This document shows positions 1 to 8,465 of a stretch of 10,130 bases of DNA, in pieces. The translations under genes were made by a program, and so were the position numbers. Under the pieces are notes generated by a model. The model saw nothing but the letters and a program-made list of their open reading frames with translations, did not search any database and was not told the DNA's origin. Source of the stretch: Euperipatoides rowelli (Eukaryota; Onychophora; Udeonychophora; Euonychophora; Peripatopsidae); the NCBI GenBank assembly GCA_003024985.2, contig PXIH01S0048082.1; one strand, written 5' to 3'. Numbering within the stretch: the first letter of the stretch is position 1; each line of letters starts with the position of its first letter.

Positions 1-39
1 AATAATAAATTAATTTCGTCCTTATTTTTTTTGTTTCAG

Positions 40-142
40 TCGTTATGAAGAAATAATTGAATTAATCCGAACTGTAAATAGCCGAAAAATTGGTGCAGAG
101 AAACTTCGTGGATTGCTGAAAATTTTGCCTGAACCAGATGAG
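40..142 (+). CDS. Internal exon of a formin FH2 domain (FHDC1/INF2-type), partial gene
   Basis: Seen: a pyrimidine-rich stretch ending in TTTCAG (to 39) and a donor GTAAAA at 143 flank 103 nt. Reading from base 41, this is one base completing a split codon followed by 34 open codons; the exon ends on a complete codon. The peptide begins RYEEIIELIRTVNS and ends LRGLLKILPEPDE. Known: formin FH2 domains nucleate and elongate unbranched actin filaments as dimers. The pattern EEII..IR..NS...GAE.LR.LLK.LPE..E falls in the helical FH2 segment and, from memory, is closest to FHDC1, then INF2. Inferred: the gene runs rightward, with earlier exons before base 1. I found no convincing following FH2 exon, so either the next intron is longer than the window or that exon was missed. 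The FH2 call is fairly firm; the subfamily is less so. Confidence 0.8.
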
Positions 143-643
143 GTAAAATAATTCTATAGTTAGTTATTAGTTGAATAACTAACTGTATGTTCACTTAACG
201 ATTTAATTATTTAACTAATAACTTAGTAAATTAGACTATTATAGAAAAAAAAAATACTACAGAAATGAATCTGTTAGGACATTTTACAGTATTAAAAGTT
301 AAAACTTATGAAGTCAATGGTAAGAAAATTGAAAAGTAACATAAGAATACAAAATAAACACATTTTTATGATATTTGTGTCAATGTTATATTCAAGGATC
401 AAAATAGAATGGCATAGATCAAAGAAATTTGTAATTTTTAAATAATAAAGAAATATATTATGGTGTTGATGGCATAGAGCCATTGTTTGAAGTACTGGAT
501 TTTGTTGATTAGTCTGTAAGAAGGAGAAATTTAAAATAATAAGGATTGGCAAAGTATTTAAATTAAATGTATAAAAAACTAAATAGTGTTTCTTACAACA
601 GTTCATCGTGTTAATATCACATTCCTAAGAATAAAGAATTGAC
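143..643. other. A+T-rich intronic sequence, no gene seen
   Basis: This follows the formin exon's donor and is presumed intron. Apart from the donor-proximal hairpin it holds only A/T runs and scattered weak open frames. The 104-residue minus-strand frame at 292-606 is rich in Phe, Leu, Ile and Asn, as expected of translated A+T-rich DNA, and shows no domain I recognise. Confidence 0.5.
155..187 (+). other. Hairpin just downstream of the formin exon's 5' splice site
   Basis: Arms 158-168 (agttagttatt) and 174-184 are perfect reverse complements around a 5-nt loop (agttg). In RNA the stem could extend outward by a G-U pair and two A-U pairs (155-157 with 185-187). It starts 12 nt after the donor GT. 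The pairing is seen directly; any effect on splicing is inference, because A+T-rich introns form such stems by chance. Confidence 0.5.
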
Positions 644-762
644 CTTCGTCTCTTCTCCTTCTATCTCTCCTACTGCTCTCTCCCACTCTTCCTCTATTTT
701 TCTTCCTCTCTTTCTTTCTCCTCTCCTTTCTCTCCCATTCTCTCTCTCTCTCTCTCTCTCTT
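644..762 (+). repeat. Pyrimidine tract ending in (TC)11
   Basis: For about 120 bases the plus strand is almost entirely C and T, with only a few interruptions. It finishes in eleven perfect TC dinucleotides (739-760), followed by TTGTAG. Mirror-like homopurine/homopyrimidine tracts of this kind can adopt triplex (H-DNA) structure; that is general knowledge, not shown here. The tract plus TAG resembles a strong 3' splice site, but all three frames after it stop within about 12 codons. Confidence 0.85.
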
Positions 763-1010
763 GTAGGCTATATAATATTAGAGGCACATTTCTTTAAATA
801 AAAAAAACTAGTTGTTCAATAAGTCAACAAAATAGTGATATAGTTACATTAATATCCTAATATATAATTAAAGACATAACGGGGTGATTTTTTTTTCTGG
901 GTATAATGATCCCTCCTCTAATTTTGGTAACTGATGTGCAGGTGATGAAAGTTAATTCATCTAATAAATATTTAAAACCCTTCCATTTTTTGCTATAGAT
1001 CCATAAGAAC

Positions 1011-1046
1011 AGGAGATGAGAAGCAAGGAGGAGGGGGGGGGGGGGG
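1011..1046 (+). repeat. Purine-rich stretch with a run of 14 G
   Basis: A nearly pure purine stretch (one T and one C inside) ends in an uninterrupted run of 14 G at 1033-1046. This is striking in A+T-rich surroundings. A single G run of this length can form intermolecular or slipped quadruplex structures and is prone to length error in sequencing, so its exact length is uncertain. Confidence 0.85.
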
Positions 1047-1535
1047 TAAGCTAACAATTTCATAATTTATATTTCCCAAAAGATCTATATACTTCTTAGA
1101 TGATGCAATTATGGAGTAGAGTGTTTATTCATAACAATGAACAATCTATAACCTGACACATCTGGAATACAGATTATGGTATATGCTATGAGTGATTGAT
1201 TCATGTGGCATAGAGTAGAAGTTACTGAGATTTAGAAATCCAAGATGTTCAAATACTTAGTCAACATGGTAGGAATATTTCACTGAAATTGACACTGTTC
1301 AGTTATGTCTATCCACAAACAATTGTGCCCCTTACCACCAGCAAAGCCATATAGTTGCTTTCTCACATGCAAGTGCTGACATTACAAGGTAACCTGATAT
1401 ATTATCACGATAGTCAGATTTTTCATACAAATCGCTCAGAGAAAAGCAGCATTTAATATGTAACAATGGCAAAAAGACAATCATTATTTATTTTATTATA
1501 TTTTTTTTAAAAGAATACTAATATAACATATACAG
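1047..1535. other. Unassigned sequence left of the satellite, no gene seen
   Basis: Base composition is more balanced than in the neighbouring stretches, and there are no long open frames. An exon-like segment at 1303-1388 (CAG before, GGTAAC after) is open in one frame, but its translation does not look like FH2 and its upstream pyrimidine tract is poor. A run of eight T (1501-1508) precedes the satellite. It could be decayed repeat or plain intron. Confidence 0.4.
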
Positions 1536-1568
1536 TAGATAGATAGATAGATGATGGATGGGTTTAAG

Positions 1569-1616
1569 TGGATGGGTGGGTAGGTGGATGGGTGGGTAGG
1601 TGGATGGGTGGGTAGG
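1569..1616 (+). repeat. Three perfect 16-bp units (TGGATGGGTGGGTAGG)
   Basis: Units at 1569-1584, 1585-1600 and 1601-1616 are identical. They mark a recent local expansion at the left edge of the array. Confidence 0.95.
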
Positions 1617-1668
1617 TGGATGGATGGATGGATGGATGGACGGACGGACAGACATACAGATAGATAGA

Positions 1669-1716
1669 TGGATGGATGGACAGATGGATGGATGGACAGA
1701 TGGATGGATGGACAGA
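1669..1716 (+). repeat. Three perfect 16-bp units (TGGATGGATGGACAGA)
   Basis: Units at 1669-1684, 1685-1700 and 1701-1716 are identical. This 16-mer differs from the one 100 bases to the left, so the two local expansions are independent. Confidence 0.95.
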
Positions 1717-1769
1717 TGGATGGAGAGATAGATGGATGGGTGGATGGCTGGCTGGAGATGGATGGATGG

Positions 1770-2272
1770 GTGTGGATGGATGGATGGATGTGGAAGGATG
1801 GATGCAGATGGATGGATGGATGCGGATGGATGGATGTGGATCGATGGATGTGGATGGATGGATGCGGATGGATGGATGTGGATGGATGGATGCGGATGGA
1901 TGGATGTGGATGGATGCAGATGGGCGGATGGATGGATGTGGATAGATGGAGGAGGCGGATGGATGGATGGATGGATGGATGTGAATGATGGATGGATGGA
2001 TGCGGACGGATGGATGTTGANGTGTGGATGGATGGATGGATGTGGAAGGATGGATGCAGATGGATGGATGGATGCGGATGGATGGATGTGGATCGATGGA
2101 TGTGGATGGATGGATGCGGATGGATGGATGTGGATGGATGGATGCGGATGGATGGATGTGGATGGATGCAGATGGGCGGATGGATGGATGTGGATAGATG
2201 GAGGAGGCGGATGGATGGATGGATGGATGGATGTGAATGATGGATGGATGGATGCGGACGGATGGATGTTGA
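1770..2272 (+). repeat. 251-bp perfect tandem duplication split by an N
   Basis: Bases 1770-2020 and 2022-2272 match throughout by eye, including rare variants such as GGAAGG, GATCGATGG, GGGCGG, GGAGGCGG and GTGAATGATGG. The only base between them is the N at 2021. Ordinary satellite divergence elsewhere in the array makes identity over 251 bp unexpected. The N at the exact joint suggests two overlapping contig ends placed side by side; a real recent duplication is the alternative. Confidence 0.92.
1819..1916 (+). repeat. Seven tandem 14-bp units GATG-YR-GATGGATG
   Basis: Units start at 1819, 1833, 1847, 1861, 1875, 1889 and 1903. They differ almost only at the dinucleotide after the first GATG, which reads CG, TG, TG, CG, TG, CG, TG; the second unit also has GATC for GATG. 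A CA version appears just before (1801) and elsewhere in the array. The stretch is repeated in the second copy of the 251-bp duplication. The 14-bp period is a dinucleotide inserted into a 12-bp run of three GATG. Confidence 0.9.
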
Positions 2273-3469
2273 TGGATGGGTGCGCATGGATGGGTGCAGA
2301 TGAAAGGATGGATGCGGAGGGATGGATCTAGATGGATTGATGCGGATAGATGGATGCTGATGGATGGATGTTGATGGATGGATGCGGATGGATATGGATG
2401 GATGGATAGATGTGGATGGATGAATGTGGATGGATGGATGGATGGATAAATGTGGATGGATGGATGGATGGATGGATGGATTGATGCAGGTGAATGGATG
2501 AATGTGGATGGCTGAATGGATGTGGGTGGATGGATGGATATGGATGGTTGGATGTGGATGGATGGGGATGGATGAATGGGGATGGATGGATGGGGATGGG
2601 TGGATGGGGATGGATGGATGGGGATGGATGGATGGATGGATGTATATTTATGGATGGATGTGGATGGATGGGTGGATGGATGCAGATAGATGGATGGGGA
2701 AGGATGGATGGATGGGGATGGATGGCTGGATGTGGATGAATGTGGATGGATGGATGGATGCAGATGGATGGTTGGATGGATGGATGTGGATGGATGGATG
2801 CAGATGGATGGATGGATGCAGATGGATGGGTGTATGCGAATGGATGGATGGCTGAATGTGGATGAATGGATGCAGATGGATGGATACAGATGGATGAATG
2901 GATACAGATGGATGGATGTGGATGGATGGATGTGGATGGATGCAGATGGATGTTTGGATGCAGATGGATGGATGAATGTGGTTGGATGGATGGATGCTGA
3001 TGGGTGGATGGATGGATGCAGATGGATGGATGGATGAATGCAGATTAATGGATGCGGAGATATGGATGGATGCAGATGGATGGATGGATGCAGATGGATG
3101 GTTGGATGCGGATAGATGGATGGGTGCAGATGGATGGATGGATGCAGATGGATGTGGATGGATGCATGTGGTTAGATGGAGTGATGGATGGATGCAGATG
3201 GATGGATGTGGATTGATGTTTGGATGTGGATGGCTGGATGGATGAATGGATGGATGTGGATGGTTGCGGATGGATGGATGGGTGGATAAGTGGAATTTTG
3301 GGTGTGTGGATGGGTGGGTGGGAAGGTGGGTGGATGGATTTTGGGTGGATGGATGAGTGGGTGGGTGGATGGATGGATGGATGGGTGGGTGGCTGGGTGG
3401 ACAGACATAGATGGATTGAAGGATGGATGCGGATTGATGGAAGGATGGATGGGCTGTGCAGGATGGAAT

Positions 3470-3552
3470 AGGCTGGGCTGACTGAGATGGGCTGGGCTGA
3501 AATGGGCTAGGCTGAGATGGGCTGGGCTGAGATGGGCTGGGCTGAGATGGAT
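3470..3552 (+). repeat. 15-bp minisatellite (GGGCTGGGCTGAGAT)
   Basis: Four contiguous units at 3489-3503, 3504-3518, 3519-3533 and 3534-3548 differ by one or two bases. A degenerate unit precedes them and related GGGCTGG/GGGATGG motifs trail to about 3620. This G-rich block divides the GATG-rich left half of the array from the GATA-rich right half. Confidence 0.9.
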
Positions 3553-3944
3553 GAGATTGATGGGGTGGCTAGCAGGTGGCAGGAAGGATGAGATGGGGTG
3601 GGCTGGGATGGCTAGATGGATGGGATGGATCGGGTGGATGACTGGCTAGCCAGACAGACAGACGGATGGACTGATGGATGGACGGATGGATGGATGGATG
3701 GAGAGAGATAGTAGATGGATGGATGGATGGATGAATGGATGGATGGGTGGAGAGAGGGTGTGATAGTAGATGGATGGAGAGAGAGATTGAATGGATGGGT
3801 GGGTGGGTGATAGCAGATGGATAGATAGATGGAGAGAGAGAGATTGAATAGATGGAGAGAGAGATAGGTAATAGATGTATGTATGTATAGAGAGAAAAAT
3901 ATAGGTAATAGATGGATAGATTGATAGAGAGAGAGATAGTAGAT

Positions 3945-4226
3945 AGACATAAGGATGTCAGACAAATGGATGAATATCAGATGGAAAGATGGATGGATAA
4001 ATAGACAAAAGGATATCAGATAAATGGATGGATATCAGATGGATAAATGGATTCATAAATAGACTTAAGGATGTCATTCAAATGGATGGATATCTGATGA
4101 ATAGATGGATGAAGAGATAGACATAAGGAAGTCAGACAAATGGATGGATATCAGACAGATAGATGGATGGATAGACATAAGGATGTCAGATAAATAGACA
4201 GATATCAGATGGATAGATGGATAGCC
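3945..4226 (+). repeat. 58-bp higher-order repeat, about five copies
   Basis: Copies begin at AGACATAAGGATGTCAGA or a close variant at 3945, 4003, 4061, 4119 and 4173. Spacing is 58, 58, 58 and 54. Each copy carries GGATGTCAGA or a variant near its start and GATATCAGA or a variant near its middle, among GGAT/GATA filler. The copies differ at scattered sites, so this is an older expansion than the 16-bp units to the left. Confidence 0.9.
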
Positions 4227-4408
4227 ATATGGATAAACAGAAGGATAGATGGATGGATAGCTGGAGACAATGGATAAACAGATAGATAGATGGATAGATA
4301 GATGGATGTATAACTGGAGACAGATGGATGGATAAACAAATGGATAGGTCAAGACAGATGGATAGACGGATGGATAGATGGATGGATAGCCAAAGACAGA
4401 TGGATAGA

Positions 4409-4492
4409 CGGATAGATAGCCGGAGACAAGTGGATAGACAGATGGATAGACGGATAGATAGCCGGAGACAAGTGGATAGACAGATGGATAGC
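4409..4492 (+). repeat. 42-bp tandem repeat, two near-identical copies
   Basis: Copies at 4409-4450 and 4451-4492 match for 41 bases and share the rare core ATAGCCGGAGACAAG. Related cores ATAGCCAAAGACAG (about 4386) and ATAGCCAGATACAG (about 4489) lie on either side, so the unit descends from a wider family in this part of the array. Confidence 0.9.
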
Positions 4493-4930
4493 CAGATACA
4501 GATGGATAGATAGATAGATAGACAGATGGATAGATAGAGATAGACAGATGGTTAGATAGAGATAGATGGATAGACGAATTGAGATAGAGAGATAAATATG
4601 ATAGACAGTTAGAGATAGAAGGAAGATAGAGATAGCAGATATATAGAAATAGACAGACAGATAGATATAGATAGTTAGATAGATAGAGATAGATAGACAG
4701 ATAGATTGAATTAGACGGATAGAGAGAGACGGATAGATATAGATGAATGGGTAGAGTTGTATGGATAGATATAGATAGATGGATAGACAATAGATGGATA
4801 TAGATATTGTGTATGAAAAGATGGATAGATGGATGGACAGATGGATGGATAGATATAGATATTGTATATTGATAGATGGAGAGATATAGATAATGTATAT
4901 AGATAGATGGATAGATATAGATTTTTTTTT

Positions 4931-5390
4931 ATATATAAAAAATAAATTTAATACAAAGTTATTTTCAATGTATTACATAAAACAGAAATTATCTCTACAA
5001 AATATCATCAAATATTATCACACAATTATTACCAGGAATAATAAGTTTTCTTCCTTTAACACAAAATTTTACCCCAACAGATTGAAAAACAAATAAACCT
5101 ATAACCTTTCTTATGTGATTTTGAAGTATATACATAACAAATTTTATTATATTTTTTTCATTGCAAACAATAAAACACCCAAACAGTATACTATTAAATT
5201 TCTAAAATGATAACAATATAAATTATCATTAAACAAAATAAAACACTGCTTTATATAAAACATTGCTCTTGTTGATTATATAACCTATGATCCTATAATA
5301 ATGATCAACTTGTTGTTTGATAACATAAATAAATCACTAGTATAAAGTTTTATTAGTTCATTATTTACCGTTTTTCATTAATATAATTAA
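4931..5390 (-). other. A+T-rich stretch, probable LINE 3' untranslated region
   Basis: There is no recognisable coding. The segment lies between the end of LINE-like translation and the T run at the satellite edge, so it is most simply the LINE 3' untranslated region. The 67-residue plus-strand frame at 4893-5096 starts inside the GATA array and is not a gene. Confidence 0.45.
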
Positions 5391-6225
5391 CTAATCGTTG
5401 AAAACATAATTCACATCTCTGCTCCCAAACCCCAAATAATATACAAATACAATACTTTCTGATTTTTTTTGGTTCTGTACTAATAATATTAAATTCCTTT
5501 TTTTAAAAAAAAGTTCTCTATATTGTACTTCAAACTTAAGACCTTCCAATATTTTGAAATTACATATTGGACTACTTAGCATTCCAAGAATAGATGCTGC
5601 CAAGTTTCTACATCCTTATTACAAAAAAATAAATATGTTGTGTTTTAATTATGTTTATGTTACCCAATCTATATTGTAGTTGGTAACATTCCCAATACAT
5701 ATTTATGAACAAAATTTTCCATATTATATGACAGTTTAATATACTTGAATACCTTCAAATTAACAAATTTATTTCTATAATTTTTATAGTCATTATTAAT
5801 TTTCAATCCTCCTTTAACAACCCTTTATAAGTCAGACGCTTGCCCTCACTAATTTCATTGCTAACCCATGTCTTAATCAATCCATCTTTTATCATACCAG
5901 GTGAATTAAACAATTTTTAATTGTGTTACATTTACCCAATAATTTACCAATCAAATTTCTGCTTATAATTATATTTAAGATCAAAATATTTATTAATTGC
6001 ATACACCCATTTTTAATTGGATAATAAGTTTTAACAATGCTCATAATTTTAAATTTACCAAAAATAGTATTAGACAACAGCTTCAGAAACGGCCCAAAAT
6101 AACTTTATATCTATAACTGTGAATGGCAGATAATAGTGAAAAGAGAAATAATAAGAACATTAATTAAATTTACTTGCGCCAACCAATCTTTGGTAGAAAA
6201 ATGTTTCCTTTTTTTTTTTTTCAAC
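5391..6225 (-). pseudogene. LINE C-terminal region remnant
   Basis: After the reverse transcriptase, minus-strand frames at 5892-6077 and 5391-5603 carry decayed protein. The clearest cue is PIKNGCMQLINI (5985-6020), matching the P...GGL.LINI block that follows the reverse transcriptase in L1/Tx1 elements. A Trp- and Lys-rich stretch follows it. I recognise no zinc knuckle or RNase H. The last 200 residues are assigned by position only. Confidence 0.6.
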
Positions 6226-7310
6226 TTAATCCCTACCCCCCTGCATAATCTCCCCCAATACTGTTCTCTGAATACACTTCTTCACCCTAATTGGAAACTC
6301 CAACCCCAATATCTTGTTATACTTTGCTTGAGTATTTTTATATTTAATTATTGACCTTCTTTTGATGTCATATGCATAAGACTTCTGAATATTGATACAA
6401 GATCCAGTCCTATTCTGAAATTCTTCAAAAATATTATAAAATCTTATCCAATTCATCTCTATATCTTACAAAAATTGATACATCATCTATGTTATAGATG
6501 TTTTTTAAATACTGTGTTTTACCAAACAAACATATTTCCCTTATTTTTGCCTCAATTTTTTTAGCAAATTCCAAAAAATATATTGGGTACAATCCAGTGG
6601 ATAATGGGGATCCCTGTAATAATGTGTATTCAAATTCTACAAAATCAGCATGTACCTTATTATTCAAAAAAGCAATTGTTTTTGTATCTGATTAACATCA
6701 TAATTAATTTGGTAGTTGTATTTTGTCCCAAATATTTATATAAAACAAACTCTAAATAATTTAAATTTGTAAAATCATATGCTTTCACATATCCACACGA
6801 AACAATATTACTTCCTGCCTAGTCTTTTTATCATATAAATTAAATGCTAGATGATACATAACTAATGCTTGTATTTATACCTCCATGCTTCTACCCCTCA
6901 ATCCATAAACATTTTTTGATAGTAGTTGATCCAGAGATTCAGTAATTCTGCTAACAAAATTTTCTGTAAAATTTTAATATCCTCTTTATTATGGCTATAG
7001 GATGATAATCATTAATATCTGCAACCATATCACTTCTATGTTCCCTTTAGGCATAATTTTAAAAAATACCTTATTCAAATTTGAAGTGATCTCAGTATAT
7101 TCACTAATTTCTACAATATCATTGTAAAATTCTATTAAACAATATTTAATCAAATTAAGATTTTGGTTATAAAACTCTATAGTCAATCCATCATACTAAT
7201 AAGGTGAGGATACCTTATTATTATGATTAACTATTTCTTCAACTACTTTCATTTCTATGGACTTATTCAAAAAAATTTGTAATTTCTCACTACAAATGGA
7301 TCTATTCTCC
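6226..7310 (-). pseudogene. LINE reverse transcriptase domain remnant
   Basis: On the minus strand, in order: YDGLTIEFYNQNL (from about 7200; usual PGYDGLTIEFY), KIMPKGN, DYHPIAIIK (usual RPISLL), NVYGLRGRSM, YVKAYDFTNL (usual DFEKAFD), LLQGSPLSTGLYP (6598-6619; usual RQGCPLSP), NIDD (6482-6493; usual YADD), TGSCINIQKS (usual SGLKIN..KS) and KILGLEFP. Nearly all LINE reverse transcriptase blocks are thus present. Both aspartates of the catalytic pair remain, but Tyr-Ala before them has become Asn-Ile. The segments sit in different frames with several stops. The domain would copy element RNA at the nicked target; this copy cannot make a protein. Confidence 0.85.
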
Positions 7311-7879
7311 CTAAACTTATAAAATTTCACATTCAGGATAAAATTGTGCAAATTTTTCAGGTTGCTGTTTAACAGATAATGTATTAATTACAGTTTCTAT
7401 ATGATTTTTTTTTAACTAATTCAACAATATTATATACTCCTTTCAATCTTTAAAGGAAAAATATTTGACCTTTTCTTTGTATTTCTCAACCATCTATACA
7501 TCACATTATTTGAAGTGTTAGCTGTTACATATTTATTTGAATTAAGTTTATTTTAGATGCTTCAAATTTACTCTCATTATATTCCAGTTTTTGCTTTAAT
7601 TCATTAATGGTTCAACCTGACCAATTTTTAAGTTTATATTAATTTCTTTATAATATTTATCAATTTGAATTTATAACTTTCTCCTTCTTGTTGCCTGATA
7701 ATCTACTAACTCATTATAAACATAGTTTTTTTAATAATTTGCCATACTACATTTGGCTTAAGATTATCTTTTAAGTTAAAATATCAACTTTTTAATTTTC
7801 TCATCAAGATCAATACCATGCTCAAAATTCCAACCCAGTATATATCCCCTCCTATTACATAATATTTTTGCTTCTGTTC

Positions 7880-8465
7880 GTAAACAAATGAGCAGAACAA
7901 ATGAGACAATTTAAAATGCTTATTCAAATTTTGCGTTACAAGAATTCTGTCCAATCATAGCTGTTCCATTTTTGTCAAATCTTGTTTTAACATGTCCCAT
8001 ATTTAAATACAAAGCCATATCCACCAATCCACTTTTTAATAAAAAAAATTCAAAAGTTCATTGTTTAGTTGAATTATTAATATTAAAGTCACCAATTAAC
8101 ACACAATGATTTGTATTATATCAATTAAATGATTAATTTGCCTATAAAACATCTTCAACTGCTTCATAATTATTGGAAAATGCAAATTAATCAATAATAA
8201 ATATTTATTATCATACTTAACCTTAATTTCCATTAATTTATCATCTACTTTAATAACATCACATATATTATTTACTCAACTTTTATGCACCAAAATTGTA
8301 ACACCCATCTTACATGCACCAGCTCTCGATTCATACACTTCATAATACATCTTCATAATACATTGATGCTTTTCTCCAATAATCCATTTCAATTTTTTTT
8401 TGTCCAAATGTAGGTGTAGGAGCTTTACAAACTGTATGTTCCTCCTTATCATATTTTTTACATTT
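7880..8465 (-). pseudogene. LINE AP-endonuclease domain remnant
   Basis: Minus-strand translation from about 8460 contains LLHLHLDKKKLKW, a decayed version of the LQETHL segment that begins the catalytic core of LINE apurinic endonucleases. Next comes ACKMGVTILVHKS, matching the usual GVAILL strand, and later VLIGDFN (GDFN at 8082-8093), the conserved GDFN motif. In the family this domain nicks target DNA for target-primed reverse transcription. Here the QETH glutamate is replaced, the pieces lie in at least two frames with stops, and the N-terminus is lost at the foldback boundary. The left limit is approximate. Confidence 0.75.

Larger units (their letters stand above)
1536..4921 (+). repeat. 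3.4-kb GATG/GATA-derived satellite array
   Basis: Almost every four bases restart with GATG or GATA. The block starts with GATA repeats (1536-1556), is GATG-dominated to about 3470, passes through a GGGCTGAGAT-like zone (3470-3620), then becomes GATA/GACA-dominated with GAGA patches to 4921. The plus strand is strongly purine-rich and C is rare. This is a compound, diverged microsatellite/minisatellite with several local higher-order repeats (listed separately). Long frames here translate as Met-Asp-Gly-Trp (plus) or His-Pro-Ser-Ile (minus) repeats and are by-products of the repeat, not genes. GATA/GACA arrays are known in animals (Bkm-type satellites); no particular function is implied. Confidence 0.95.
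4922..8465 (-). mobile_element. Degenerate L1/Tx1-type LINE (non-LTR retrotransposon)
   Basis: Read on the minus strand, endonuclease, linker, reverse transcriptase and a C-terminal segment follow in the canonical LINE order between about 8465 and 5390, with an A+T-rich 3' region after that. Coding similarity jumps between frames and crosses many stops, so the copy is inactive. The left limit is set at a run of nine T (4922-4930), which would be a minus-strand poly-A tail. The right limit is where the foldback arm begins. No target-site duplication was found. The N-terminal part of the endonuclease and any first open reading frame are missing. The order and motifs are clear; the L1/Tx1 clade is inferred from the YDGLTIEFY and KILGLEF motifs. 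Confidence 0.85.

Noticed and set aside
292-606. 104-residue minus-strand frame
   Set aside because: Low-complexity Phe/Leu/Ile/Asn composition typical of A+T-rich intron, with no domain or codon signal.
1303-1388. Exon-like segment between GTTCAG and GGTAACC, open in one frame
   Set aside because: The pyrimidine tract is poor, and the peptide (LCLSTNNCAPYHQQ...) does not continue the formin FH2 domain, although phase would allow it.
1496-2287. Long minus-strand frame translating as repeated His-Pro-Ser-Ile, and plus-strand Met-Asp-Gly-Trp frames to 3481
   Set aside because: They are translations of the GATG satellite in different registers. Opposite strands are open together only because the repeat lacks stops, and the longest crosses the N at 2021.
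4074-4790. 238-residue minus-strand frame rich in Ser, Ile, Tyr and Leu
   Set aside because: This is the GATA/GACA array read backwards; it has no non-repeat sequence or domain.
1536-4921. CRISPR-like array
   Set aside because: There are no constant repeats with unique spacers. All units are related GATR sequence, and the context is eukaryotic.
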